Assembly (NCBI GenBank): GCA_041399205.1 | Contig: JAWKTK010000005.1 | Span: 248,001-312,000 of the forward strand | Length of the DNA stretch: 64,000 nucleotides | Direction of reading: 5' to 3' | Source of the DNA: JAGQOZ01 sp041399205 | Lineage (GTDB): Bacteria > Planctomycetota > Planctomycetia > Pirellulales > Pirellulaceae | In this document: positions 53,967 to 62,637 of the stretch, one piece after another | How positions within the stretch are numbered: the first letter of the stretch is position 1 | How the letters are laid out: every line of letters starts with the position of its first letter | Position numbers and translations under genes: made by a program | Notes under the pieces: generated by a model | Seen by the model: only the letters and a program-made list of their open reading frames with translations | Database searches by the model: none | Told to the model about the DNA's origin: nothing

Positions 53967-55313
53967 ATGACCCATTCGATCTATCAGATTCCCGAAGTCG
54001 CGGGGCTTGATACCTGCCAAGGCATGATTCGCATTCCGAGTCAACTGAATGTGCCTCTGACGGATCGAGTGCAAGCGATTGTGGATTCGCGACCGTTTCG
54101 CCGGTTGGCTCGAATCTCCCAACTGGGACTCGTTTCACTCGTCTATCCCGGTGCGAACCACAGTCGGTTTGAACATTCGCTGGGCGTCTATCGCATGAGC
54201 TTACTGTTCTTGCGACAATTGAGCCGCTGGCCCGAATTCAATCGCCTAGTTTCCGTCGAATTGGCGGAACGATTTATCATCGCTGCATTACTGCACGATG
54301 TTGGCCATTGGCCGTTTTGCCACCCCATGGAAGACCTGCAGTTGCCCCAGATTCCTCGGCATGAAGACTTTGCTCTGAAAACGTTGGAGGATGCGGAAAT
54401 TTGCGAGATCCTAAGAACGCGGTGGCGAGTTTCGCCCGAGCAAGTAGTGGAAGTGCTGGCCGGCACAAGTGATAATCCCGCAATTCGACTACTGCAGAGC
54501 CTTTTGTCTGGTCCGGTGGATGTGGACAAACTGGATTATCTGTATCGAGACAGTTTGCATGCGGGCGTGGCTTATGGCGGCAATTTTGACCAACAGAGAC
54601 TGCTGGATTCGCTGTGTTTAAATGCCAATTCAGACGGTGTGGCAGTGACCAGTAAAGGCAAGACGGCCGCCGAAATGATGATTTTTGCGCGCTACGTGAT
54701 GTTTAGCGAAGTCTATTGGCATCACACGGTTCGCGCCGCGACGGCCATGCTGCAACGATCGGTCTACGAACTCTCGTCCACAGTGGATTGGCCCAGCTTC
54801 TTTGCATTGGACGAAGCCACATTTGTCCGTCAATTGCAAACAGCGGCTGGCGATACTTCCGTCCGAACCTTGCTGGACGGACTATTTGGCGAAAAGCGGT
54901 TTCTTTACAAACGCATTGACGAATTCAATTGTTTGGAACAACCGTCACTCTATGCGGCCATTGCACATTCCAGTTATCCTCGATTAGTGGACGTCTCCAA
55001 ACGCCTCCAGCAACAACTTTCAAACAAGATTCAAGAAAACTTGCCGCCGCACGCCATCCTGGTCGACGCTGCTCCGGCTAAACTGGAAGTGGAATGCAAT
55101 ATTCAGATTCGTTCACCCAAGACTGGCGAATACCAACAATTGGCCGACGTTTCACCTGTTGTGAAAACGCTGGCGGAATCACAATTTGATCACTATGTGA
55201 AGCGAGTGCGTGTGTTTGTCAGCCCCCTGATTTGGGACAAGGTCAACTTCCCGCCCAACGCAACTCGTGCTATCCTCTGGGATGTCATCCGTTCGATGGA
55301 TCATTCGTCCTGA
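53967..55313 (+). CDS. HD-domain phosphohydrolase (dGTPase/SAMHD1-like)
   Basis: A 448-residue HD-superfamily enzyme. Metal ligands are visible as His in GANHSRFEHSLGVYRM, His-Asp in ALLHDVGHWPFCHP and the late Asp in DVDKLDYLYRDSLHAG. The pattern DSRPFRRLARISQLG near the N-terminus is the dNTPase/SAMHD1-like signature that contacts the nucleotide. It may hydrolyse a dNTP or another nucleotide. The start has GGAG eight bases upstream. It lies 25 bases before the PII gene, an unusual neighbour that suggests a link between nucleotide pools and nitrogen status, but this is inference. Confidence 0.88.
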   Translation: MTHSIYQIPEVAGLDTCQGMIRIPSQLNVPLTDRVQAIVDSRPFRRLARISQLGLVSLVYPGANHSRFEHSLGVYRMSLLFLRQLSRWPEFNRLVSVELAERFIIAALLHDVGHWPFCHPMEDLQLPQIPRHEDFALKTLEDAEICEILRTRWRVSPEQVVEVLAGTSDNPAIRLLQSLLSGPVDVDKLDYLYRDSLHAGVAYGGNFDQQRLLDSLCLNANSDGVAVTSKGKTAAEMMIFARYVMFSEVYWHHTVRAATAMLQRSVYELSSTVDWPSFFALDEATFVRQLQTAAGDTSVRTLLDGLFGEKRFLYKRIDEFNCLEQPSLYAAIAHSSYPRLVDVSKRLQQQLSNKIQENLPPHAILVDAAPAKLEVECNIQIRSPKTGEYQQLADVSPVVKTLAESQFDHYVKRVRVFVSPLIWDKVNFPPNATRAILWDVIRSMDHSS

Positions 55314-55338
55314 ATGAAGCTCCTGGAGTCTGATTGCT

Positions 55339-55686
55339 GTGAAAATGATTTTGGCCATCATTCAGCCAACCAAACTGGATGCGGTAAAGGAAGCATTGTA
55401 CGCCGTGGGCGTAGAACGCATGACGGTTTGCGACGCCCAAGGGTTTGCTCGGCAAAAAGGCCAAGTCGCAACCTTCCGAGGCCAAGAATACAAGATCAAT
55501 TTGCTACGCAAAGTCGCGTTAGAGATTGTCGTCAACGACGACTTCCTGGAACGCACGATTGACACCATCAACCGAGTGGCTCGAACCGGCGAAAACGGAA
55601 ACATTGGCGATGGCAAGATCTTCCTGTTGCCAGTCGAAGATACCATTCGCATCGGCGAAACCACTCGAGGCCCCGAGGCGGTATGA
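55339..55686 (+). CDS. PII nitrogen-regulatory protein
   Basis: A 115-residue PII protein, starting at GTG 55339 (MKMILAIIQPTKLDAV). The T-loop reads GFARQKGQVATFRGQEYKIN, with Tyr51 (the uridylylation site in proteobacterial GlnB) conserved. Residues at the ATP site are in the B-loop, TGENGNIGDGKIF, which carries a three-residue insertion compared with E. coli GlnB, and in VEIVVNDD-like ALEIVVNDD. The C-terminal end TRGPEAV differs from GlnB. It senses ATP/ADP and 2-oxoglutarate and binds a partner, which is not indicated here because no amtB, glnA or uridylyltransferase is adjacent. Genes HD upstream and receiver-like downstream are close. Confidence 0.95.
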   Translation: MKMILAIIQPTKLDAVKEALYAVGVERMTVCDAQGFARQKGQVATFRGQEYKINLLRKVALEIVVNDDFLERTIDTINRVARTGENGNIGDGKIFLLPVEDTIRIGETTRGPEAV

Positions 55687-55717
55687 ACTGTTCGCCCATT
55701 CGCGTAAAGCATGTGCC

Positions 55718-56056
55718 ATGAATGTGATGATTTTGACCAATGACCTGATGTTCCAGTCGCAACTTTCCGGTCCATGTTCCAAATGGAGCCCGCAAGTGAT
55801 TAGTCGTTGGACTGACACAGTCGCCAACCAATGTCCAGCCAATTCAGTACTGGTGGTGGATTTGAGTTTATCCGGGTTGGACGTCGCACAGCTTGCTCAG
55901 TGGGCCCAGGCACACCAAGTGCATCTGGTAGGCGTGGCGTCCCACGTGCATACCGGGCGGATTGAAAATGCTCTGCAGCATGGCTTTACCAAAGTGCTCA
56001 GCAAAGGCCAAGTAGCGACCCAACTGGAAGCCACATTGACTCAACTGGAAGTTTGA
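55718..56056 (+). CDS. Receiver-like (CheY-fold) stand-alone protein
   Basis: A 112-residue protein from ATG 55718 (31 bases after the PII stop). The pattern of alternating strands (MNVMILTND, SVLVVDLSLSG, VHLVGVASHV) and helices is that of a response-regulator receiver. An Asp in VVDLSLSG is at the position of the phosphoacceptor, and K in TKVLSKGQV near the switch Lys, but the acidic pair after strand 1 is missing (TND). It may be a pseudo-receiver without phosphorylation. The function is unknown. The 16-bp repeat array starts 21 bases after its stop. Confidence 0.6.
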   Translation: MNVMILTNDLMFQSQLSGPCSKWSPQVISRWTDTVANQCPANSVLVVDLSLSGLDVAQLAQWAQAHQVHLVGVASHVHTGRIENALQHGFTKVLSKGQVATQLEATLTQLEV

Positions 56057-56077
56057 GTTTCAAGCCCCGTAGACGAC

Positions 56078-56229
56078 AAACCCCGATCAGCACAAACCCC
56101 GATCAGCACAAACCCCGATCAGCACAAACCACGATCAGCACAAACCACGATCAGCACAAACCACGATCAGCACAAACCACGATCAGCACAAACCACGATC
56201 AGCACAAACCACGATCAGCACAAACCACA
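56078..56229 (+). repeat. Minisatellite of a 16-bp unit, nine copies and a partial
   Basis: AAACCCCGATCAGCAC occurs three times, then AAACCACGATCAGCAC six times, at a strict 16-base period from 56078 to 56221, followed by a partial tenth copy (56222-56229). The two variants are arranged in two blocks, which fits expansion from each end. It fills the space between the receiver-like gene and the SET gene (56057-56246), and contains no spacers. Confidence 0.95.
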
Positions 56230-56246
56230 CGCTTAGGAATGATGAT

Positions 56247-56739
56247 TTGAAAATTGAATTCGATTCGCCCGATGATCAAGATGACGACTACCACATCAAT
56301 CCCTATTCGATGATCATCTGCCGTCGCAACCATCTAGGAACGGCCGTGTATGCCATTCGCATGATTGACGAAGGCGAGATTATCGGCCTGATTGACGGCG
56401 ATATCATCGACGATCCGAACTATTCATCCGAATACTGCATCGATCTGGAAAACGGTAAATCCTTAGAGCCAGCGGCTCCGTTCTGTTTTGTCAATCATTC
56501 CTGCGAACCCAACGCAGAACTGCTCAGCTGGGAAGACGACGATGGCGATTCAGGCGAAGAAGTCTGGCTGGTTGCCACCAGGTCGATTCCGCCCGGCACG
56601 GAAGTCACCATTGACTACGGCTGGCCAGCCGAATCCGCCATTCGCTGCGGCTGCGGTGCCGCCGGATTGTCGAGGCTGGGTGGTGGCGTCCGAAGAAGTG
56701 GCCAACGTTAAAATTCCTGCCAAAGAAGACGACGAATAA
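56247..56739 (+). CDS. SET-domain protein with post-SET cysteines, one frameshift
   Basis: About 163 residues when an extra G near 56661 is removed. A TTG at 56247 is the likely start, with AGGA eight bases upstream. The SET core is present with HLGTAVYAIRMIDEGEI, FVNHSCEPNAEL (SAM/substrate-binding NHSC motif) and GTEVTIDYGW. The corrected frame then continues CGCGAPDCRGWVVASEE, a post-SET zinc site (CxCx4C). SET proteins are lysine methyltransferases; bacterial ones modify unknown proteins. The lesion is a single base, so a sequence error is likely. The uncorrected frame ends at 56711 with an unrelated tail. Confidence 0.75.
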
Positions 56740-56743
56740 TCCG

Positions 56744-59687
56744 TCAGTTTCCTGCGGGCGGAAATTCCACGAACGTTTTGCCGTCCTTATCTACCACTCG
56801 CACAATGCTGTCGTGTCCAGCAAACACGGCGGCTCGACCATATTGGTCCGTGGCTGCCGAATACAGAAAATCGTTACCTTGATTCACTCCGTTCCTGGCC
56901 CCGCCAAAGTCGCAGCGGCATAGCGTTTGATCGCCACTGACGGCCCAGAACGTTTCGCTGGCACCAAGGTATTGGACACCCGTCACCTCCTTACCAAATC
57001 CCTGAATGGTCTTCAGCTGAGAGCCACTCTGGGAATCCCACAGCTTGACCACCTTTATCCGCACCCGCCGTCGCTAAGACGCTTCATCCGCCTGCCACGC
57101 TACAGACAGCACAGTGGTGTGTATGACCTTCAAACGCGCGTTGAAATTCCTTGGTCGCCACGTCAAACACTTTCATGAATCGGTCTGCGCCGCTGGTGGC
57201 CAGGCGACTGCCATCTTGGGAAAACGCCACATCAAACACCGTGTCGCTGTGCGGATTGTCAAAAGAATGAACAATCTGTCCATTTTGGTAATTGATCAAA
57301 TGGACTTCGCCAGCTCGAGAAGGCGCGCGCCTCCCACCGCCAAAATCGGTTCGGATGGATGAAAATCGATTGCCAAAATTCGATCAGCAAACGGTGAATC
57401 TCCGTCCGCAGAACCAATCGTCGTTACCAGTTCCCAACTTGCCGAAGTGTGAATTTTCTGTTGCTGACTCTGGTTTGTCACCAGCAGGTCGGTGGCGTCA
57501 ATGAAACGCAAGCTGGTCGGTTGCGAAAGGCCTTGACGACTTTCCAGTGCTTGTCTTGCGTCCACATTCCACGTGGAAGTCACGCCGTCTTGGTTCACCG
57601 TGGCCACCAGCAGACCGTCGGGCGAAAGAGCAATATCGGTCCAGGTGGGTCAAAACGATTCTTGCTGCTGCTTGACCGATGCCAGAAATTCGTCTTGTTT
57701 CGTACGAAGTTGTTTTGCCTGATCCAGACGTTGCTGGGCTTGCTGGATCGCATCATCCGCACGCGTGATCGCTTGGTTCGCTCGTTCCAGCGAATCGTCG
57801 GCTGCCAGCTTGGTCTTTTGCGAATTCTGAAATTCTTCATTCGCCTTGTCGGCAGCGGCCTGCTTTTCGTCACGCGTTTTCACCAGTGGTTCCAGTTGCT
57901 GGCGAAGTTGCGTTGCTTTTTCGTTCAGTGACGTGGGCTGCTGACGAAGGTCAATCCGCTGTTGATTCAAGTCCGCCAACTGCCGAATCAGATTTTCACG
58001 ATGCCCATCCAGCGATTCGTACTTTTGATTTGCTTCCTGAAAGTTCTGCTGAGCTGCGGCCAGCTTTTGCTTGTCCTGTTCCGCGTCGGGCGATTTCTCT
58101 GTTTCGTTTTGCACTTGTTGGAGGCTGCTGTTAGCTGCGTCAATGGCCGTTTGAGCTTCCGCCAATTGTTGCTGGACTTGCGCTTATTTCAGCGAACTGT
58201 TTGTCCAAGTCAGCAGCCTTGGAAGCGAGCTGTTGTTGTGCCAACTGGACGGCCGCAGCGTTTTCGGCCAATTCCTGTTCAATCTGAGTCACGGCCTGCT
58301 GCGATTCTTGAACTGCTTGAGCTGCCGCATCTTTGGCTTCGGTTTTCTTGGTCAATTCATTGGTGGCGTTGGTGAGCGATTCTTGCGTCTTCTTGAGATT
58401 TTCTTCTTCCTGTTTCTTCAGGTTGTTGGATTCGTCCAAATCCTTCTGAGCGTTGTTGGATTGCCGATCGGCGATTTCCAGCGCCAACGTGGCATCCAAA
58501 ACGGAGCGTTCCTTTTGCAACGCAGCCGGGATTTCCGAAACGATCGATCCGTCGGCGGATTTCCAGATGCGCAGCAAGTTTCCATCTAAGATGGCGGCTA
58601 TTCGCTGGCCTTCCAGGGCTGCTGCGGCGCGCACCACACTACCATTGGCAGACCATTCCGCAGTGACAGTTCCTTGCGCGTTCCAGACTTGAAACTGATT
58701 GTTTTGCCCCAGCGTGGCGAAAGCGGAATCACCGAGCGGCAAAACTTGCTTGGCGGGTGACGCCAATTCGATCGAACGATCCGACTTCCAATCAGAAGAT
58801 CCGTCGGTTCGGCTCCAAACCTGCATCTGATTCGCCTGCACGGACACTGCCATCGTTTCGGCAATCTTGGCCGTCAAATCATCCGCACCGATACCTGGTA
58901 ACAACAGACTTGGATCGCCATTACTGTTGGGTTTGGCTTCGGCCGGTTCCACGTCTGCTTGGCGACGCCACAGCTTCAGCGTGCGATATCCGCCCGACGC
59001 CATCCATTCTCCGTCAGGGCTAAATGCTAAAGCCTGAACCATATCCAGATGAGCCACGCCGGGCTTGTCATACACGCCCGATTCCAGCAAAGCCGGGTCA
59101 GTGAGGCGTTGAAGTTCGCGTTTGGCATTTACATCATAAACGGCGATCTGGTTCGCTCGACCCGCAGCCACAAATCGCCCGTCATTCGACATGGCCACGG
59201 CAAAGACCGGATTCACGCCGGGCGGCAAAGGCTGCCAAGCGATTTGGTTGGCACTTTCGCCGGAATCATCCGTTGCGCCTTCCGCAATCCACTGCTTCAA
59301 TAACGCCAGTTCCCGAGGCGAAAGATTATTCGCGCCGGCGCTGTTATCTTCCGGAGGCATGATCGGTTCGCTGGTGTGAGCCGCCAGTTGAAACAGGTAG
59401 CTTTCGTCCGGTTTGCCGGGTACCACCGCGGGGCCTTCGAATCCGCCTTCCAACATCTTTGCGGGCGTTTCCAGCACTAGACTGCTCTCCGCATCCGTTT
59501 CATTGTGGCAAGCCAGACAATTCTTTCGCAGCACCGGCAAAATTTCGCTTTGAAAACTAACCTTGGCCGGATGGTTCAGTTCGGCAATTTCCAGCTGAGC
59601 GTTAGCGGACGGTGCGCTGGCAGCCTGCAGCAAGACGGCAAAAGTCACGGCCAACATTGACTTCGAATGAAAAAACGAATGGTTCAT
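56744..59687 (-). pseudogene. Cytochrome c-WD40 protein with coiled-coil insertion, several lesions
   Basis: Five frames form one gene of about 980 codons. From 59687: signal peptide (MLAVTFAVLLQAASAPSANA), planctomycete-type cytochrome c domain with haem motif CLACH, then WD40 repeats (LAFSPDGEWMASGGYRTLKLW). A coiled coil of about 220 residues follows in mid-propeller (58470-57660, for example AAAVQLAQQQLASKAADLD), then more WD40 repeats (VAFSQDGSRLATSGADRFMK). Lesions: an indel near 58185, an in-frame TGA at 57650-57652, an indel in the GC run near 57325, and several indels between about 57070 and 57110. This density suggests either real decay or poor local sequence. It lies 21 bases after the pre-peptidase gene, in the usual operon order. 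Confidence 0.75.
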
Positions 59688-59708
59688 ATGCAGATCTTCT
59701 TGGCTATT

Positions 59709-62507
59709 TTATGGTTCGAAAACAATGTCGATCGATTGCACCGTTTGGCTTTCAACGCTGCCGAACTTCTGTTTGGCGATAACTTGGACGGTTTGTTTCC
59801 CTTGGGCGTCAGGCTTGGCTTGCAACAAAAGCGTTCCATTCGCTTGGTCTGCCGTCACCGTGACGGGCGAACCGCTGACCAACGAATTGGCATCGTTCGC
59901 CAGTGACAAGGTGACGTCATCTGCAAAACCAAACTTTCGTTCAATGGCGACGGCAAGTTCCGCTTGTTGGCCCGCTGTCATTCGCAATTCCGGCGGCGTC
60001 AGTGCGATCGTTACCGGCGATTCGTGTACGCGGATATGAATATTGGGTGTCGCGAACACCGCTTGCACGTCTTTGGGTTCGTTCTGCTTCTTGACTTCAT
60101 TCAGGCGATTTTCCAGCGACTGGCGAAACATCTCGGCACGCTCGCGTTTCCCCGTTAAATCATCCAATTGCTTCTGTCCTTCCGCAATCTGTTGGTCCAG
60201 ATCGGCCACTGCCGCGCCTTGGCTGGCTTGTTGCGAACGCTGCTGACGTAGCATTTCCTGCTGCTGTTCGGCCATGCTTTTCTCTTGCTCCCAAGTGGCC
60301 ATTTGCTGCACGAAGTCATCATATTGCTGTTGGGTCGCGGCAATGGCTTGTGGATTCCGTTCGTAGCGAACGGCTACTTGTCCGGCCAAGCAATAAGTAT
60401 GGTCGCCCAGCGGAGCGTTGACGTTTTCGACCAGTACGACGTGCGTTGCTTGATCAGCATCGGGCTTAAAGACCACGTTTTCCAATTTGATGTCTGCAGG
60501 CGGAGCGGCGGGTACCATGGTCAAATCTCCTTTGACTTCCCCGTGACGAATTCGCTGCACAGGAATCTCGATCCGCCCGCCACGAGCTGTCTCGTACACG
60601 TTCTCGGCAACCTGAAAATCCATAATCGCCGTTTCATCTGCGATCACTGACAGCACTACGTCGTTCATCTGCCTGGCCGATGGCCGTTCGGCTTGAACGT
60701 TACCAACGTCGCTGGTCAGCGTGACCGCGTTTGCTACCTTGGTCTGCTTGCCGTCCAGAGTGGTTCCGGTGACCTCAATCGAACCGTCCCATGCCGCAGC
60801 GTCACCAGCCGCCTGCAACACCACGATCGCGTGCTGCTGTTTTCCATCAATCCAAACCGGGTTGGCACGAACACTCGGCGGTAATCCAGTGACTTCCAAC
60901 CACAGCGGTTGCTGAAATCCATGGTGGCGAATAACGTCGATTTGCAGCATGGTCGAGCCACCGCGACGCAACACCAAACTGCTGGGTGACGCGGCAACCT
61001 GATTGTTGTTATTCAAAATCCGCTGAGACCAAGCCAGCAAATCAAACGCTGGCTGCCGAACCTGCAGCTGCAGCCGGTAGACTAATCTTGGATCATCCCG
61101 AGCTCCGCTGTAGAGATCGCGGACACCGATTCGATATAGGGCATCCGCATCGGCGGTAAACTGCAGGCTGACATCCCCGTTCGAATAATCCAAACTCGCC
61201 GGCATCGGCCCGTTAAAACGAGCTCGATCAAATTGTCGATCATCGGCCGTTGCCACCTGCTGAGCGTTGCCTTGCGAATCCACCTTCTCCACCAGCACCG
61301 CGACATCGGCGGGAACGCCCAACTGCTGACATATCACATCCAAACTGTACGTGATGCCTTTGGTCGCTTGAAATTGAAACCAGTCAGAATCGCGACGAGG
61401 ATAAAATTGTCCATAAACTTCTACCGGCACGGATACCGTTTGCGCATTCGTGCGACTTGTGTCGGGTGATTCGGCTTGCAGAGGCAATTCGGAGTGAAAA
61501 ATTCGGACGGTATTGTTTCCACTGCCAGCGAACGGCACTTCCAACATTGTTGATGTTAACGCCGCCGGTCCGACCACGGGCGAGGTCGATTCGTACGAAT
61601 GCTGGACCGGCACAAACAACTGAAACGTTTTCTGCTGCAACGGTTCGCCCGCCAACAACATCGACGAATCGGCTTGGGCATTGTCCCAATGACGTCCCCA
61701 CACGGTGAACTTGGTGATCTTTCCTGGTGGAGCTGCTGGCGGCAGAATCGTATCAATGTAAGGTCCATCGTGAATTTTCAATCGGTAATAATGACCTGGA
61801 CCGCCGGCAAACACGTAGTCGTTCACTTCAATCAAGTAAGTTCCATCGGCCGGAACTGTAAAGGACAAAGCGTTGTCACTGGCAGATCGAGAACGAACCA
61901 GCTGTCGGCCGGTTGGTGATGTGATGGTGATGATCGGCTTGGCGGACGAACCGAGCGTCGTGGCGAGGCATTCGACAACCAATGCTTGGCCCTTCTTCGC
62001 TGCGAACGAATAATAATCGACTTGATTATTTTCACACTGTCCCAATACACAATCATTGATGCCAATGGCCACGGGCTGATCCGGACGGTGCGAATTCGCT
62101 TGGAAAACCACCGGTTCTGCGGAAACTAAAAATGGCCGTGGTGTTGAAAGGCCCCAACGAGTTTTGGTTCGGACTTCATAAATACCGGCAGCCACATTGT
62201 CCGCAATGCGCACCTGAAATTGCCCAAACGACTTGCGAATGGCCGCTTCAAATTCCGTTGGCGGAACGGTCACCACTTCAGCCTGAATGCCCGGATGGGA
62301 AAACCAAAGCTGGTCCGCTTCATCCAGGTCGACACCTTGTACCGACAACGGAAACGCCGCGCCCGCTTGTCCCGCAATGGGCACCGTGCGGTGCAAAACC
62401 GGAGTGGGCAATTGGCATGACGCGCGTGATGCGATGATCAAAACCATCGCGTTTGCCAGCAATAGGCACAGCAGATTTGGGAGTCCAATTCGTAAGGCAG
62501 AAAACAT
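59709..62507 (-). CDS. Pre-peptidase C-terminal (PPC) domain surface protein
   Basis: A 932-residue exported protein starting with a signal peptide (LLCLLLANAMVLIIASRAS). PPC-like beta domains lie at about residues 140-245 (DYYSFAAKKGQALVVECLA, FTVPADGTYLIEV) and about 365-480 (DWFQFQATKGITYSLDVIC). The rest consists of Ig-like beta domains and, at about 745-805, a coiled coil (EQEKSMAEQQQEMLRQQR). Its gene stands between the DUF1549/1553 gene and the cytochrome c/WD40 gene, on one strand with short gaps (130 and 21 bases), the standard planctomycete arrangement. Function is unknown; the three products are thought to work together on an exported substrate. Confidence 0.9.
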   Translation of the reverse strand: MFSALRIGLPNLLCLLLANAMVLIIASRASCQLPTPVLHRTVPIAGQAGAAFPLSVQGVDLDEADQLWFSHPGIQAEVVTVPPTEFEAAIRKSFGQFQVRIADNVAAGIYEVRTKTRWGLSTPRPFLVSAEPVVFQANSHRPDQPVAIGINDCVLGQCENNQVDYYSFAAKKGQALVVECLATTLGSSAKPIITITSPTGRQLVRSRSASDNALSFTVPADGTYLIEVNDYVFAGGPGHYYRLKIHDGPYIDTILPPAAPPGKITKFTVWGRHWDNAQADSSMLLAGEPLQQKTFQLFVPVQHSYESTSPVVGPAALTSTMLEVPFAGSGNNTVRIFHSELPLQAESPDTSRTNAQTVSVPVEVYGQFYPRRDSDWFQFQATKGITYSLDVICQQLGVPADVAVLVEKVDSQGNAQQVATADDRQFDRARFNGPMPASLDYSNGDVSLQFTADADALYRIGVRDLYSGARDDPRLVYRLQLQVRQPAFDLLAWSQRILNNNNQVAASPSSLVLRRGGSTMLQIDVIRHHGFQQPLWLEVTGLPPSVRANPVWIDGKQQHAIVVLQAAGDAAAWDGSIEVTGTTLDGKQTKVANAVTLTSDVGNVQAERPSARQMNDVVLSVIADETAIMDFQVAENVYETARGGRIEIPVQRIRHGEVKGDLTMVPAAPPADIKLENVVFKPDADQATHVVLVENVNAPLGDHTYCLAGQVAVRYERNPQAIAATQQQYDDFVQQMATWEQEKSMAEQQQEMLRQQRSQQASQGAAVADLDQQIAEGQKQLDDLTGKRERAEMFRQSLENRLNEVKKQNEPKDVQAVFATPNIHIRVHESPVTIALTPPELRMTAGQQAELAVAIERKFGFADDVTLSLANDANSLVSGSPVTVTADQANGTLLLQAKPDAQGKQTVQVIAKQKFGSVESQTVQSIDIVFEP

Positions 62508-62637
62508 GGAAACGCCGCCTGTTTCGGTCAGTCTGCGTTGGGCAAACTGCGTAAAGGGAATGAAAACGAGTACGCCTCACCTTGCGTAGGAGAAGGTTTC
62601 GTTTCTTTGCAAAATAGGCAATGGGTGGGAGTCTTGA

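Noticed and set aside
56078..56229. CRISPR array
   Set aside because: The 16-base units are directly adjacent with no spacers, and no cas genes are present.
56053..56250. A 65-codon frame over the 16-bp repeat as a protein gene
   Set aside because: It is only the read-through of the minisatellite, with no ribosome-binding site and no start context, and it overlaps the receiver-like gene and the SET start.
57650..57652. In-frame TGA in the cytochrome c/WD40 gene as a selenocysteine codon
   Set aside because: The following bases do not form a SECIS-like hairpin, and the gene has several other lesions; a TGG-to-TGA change would explain it.
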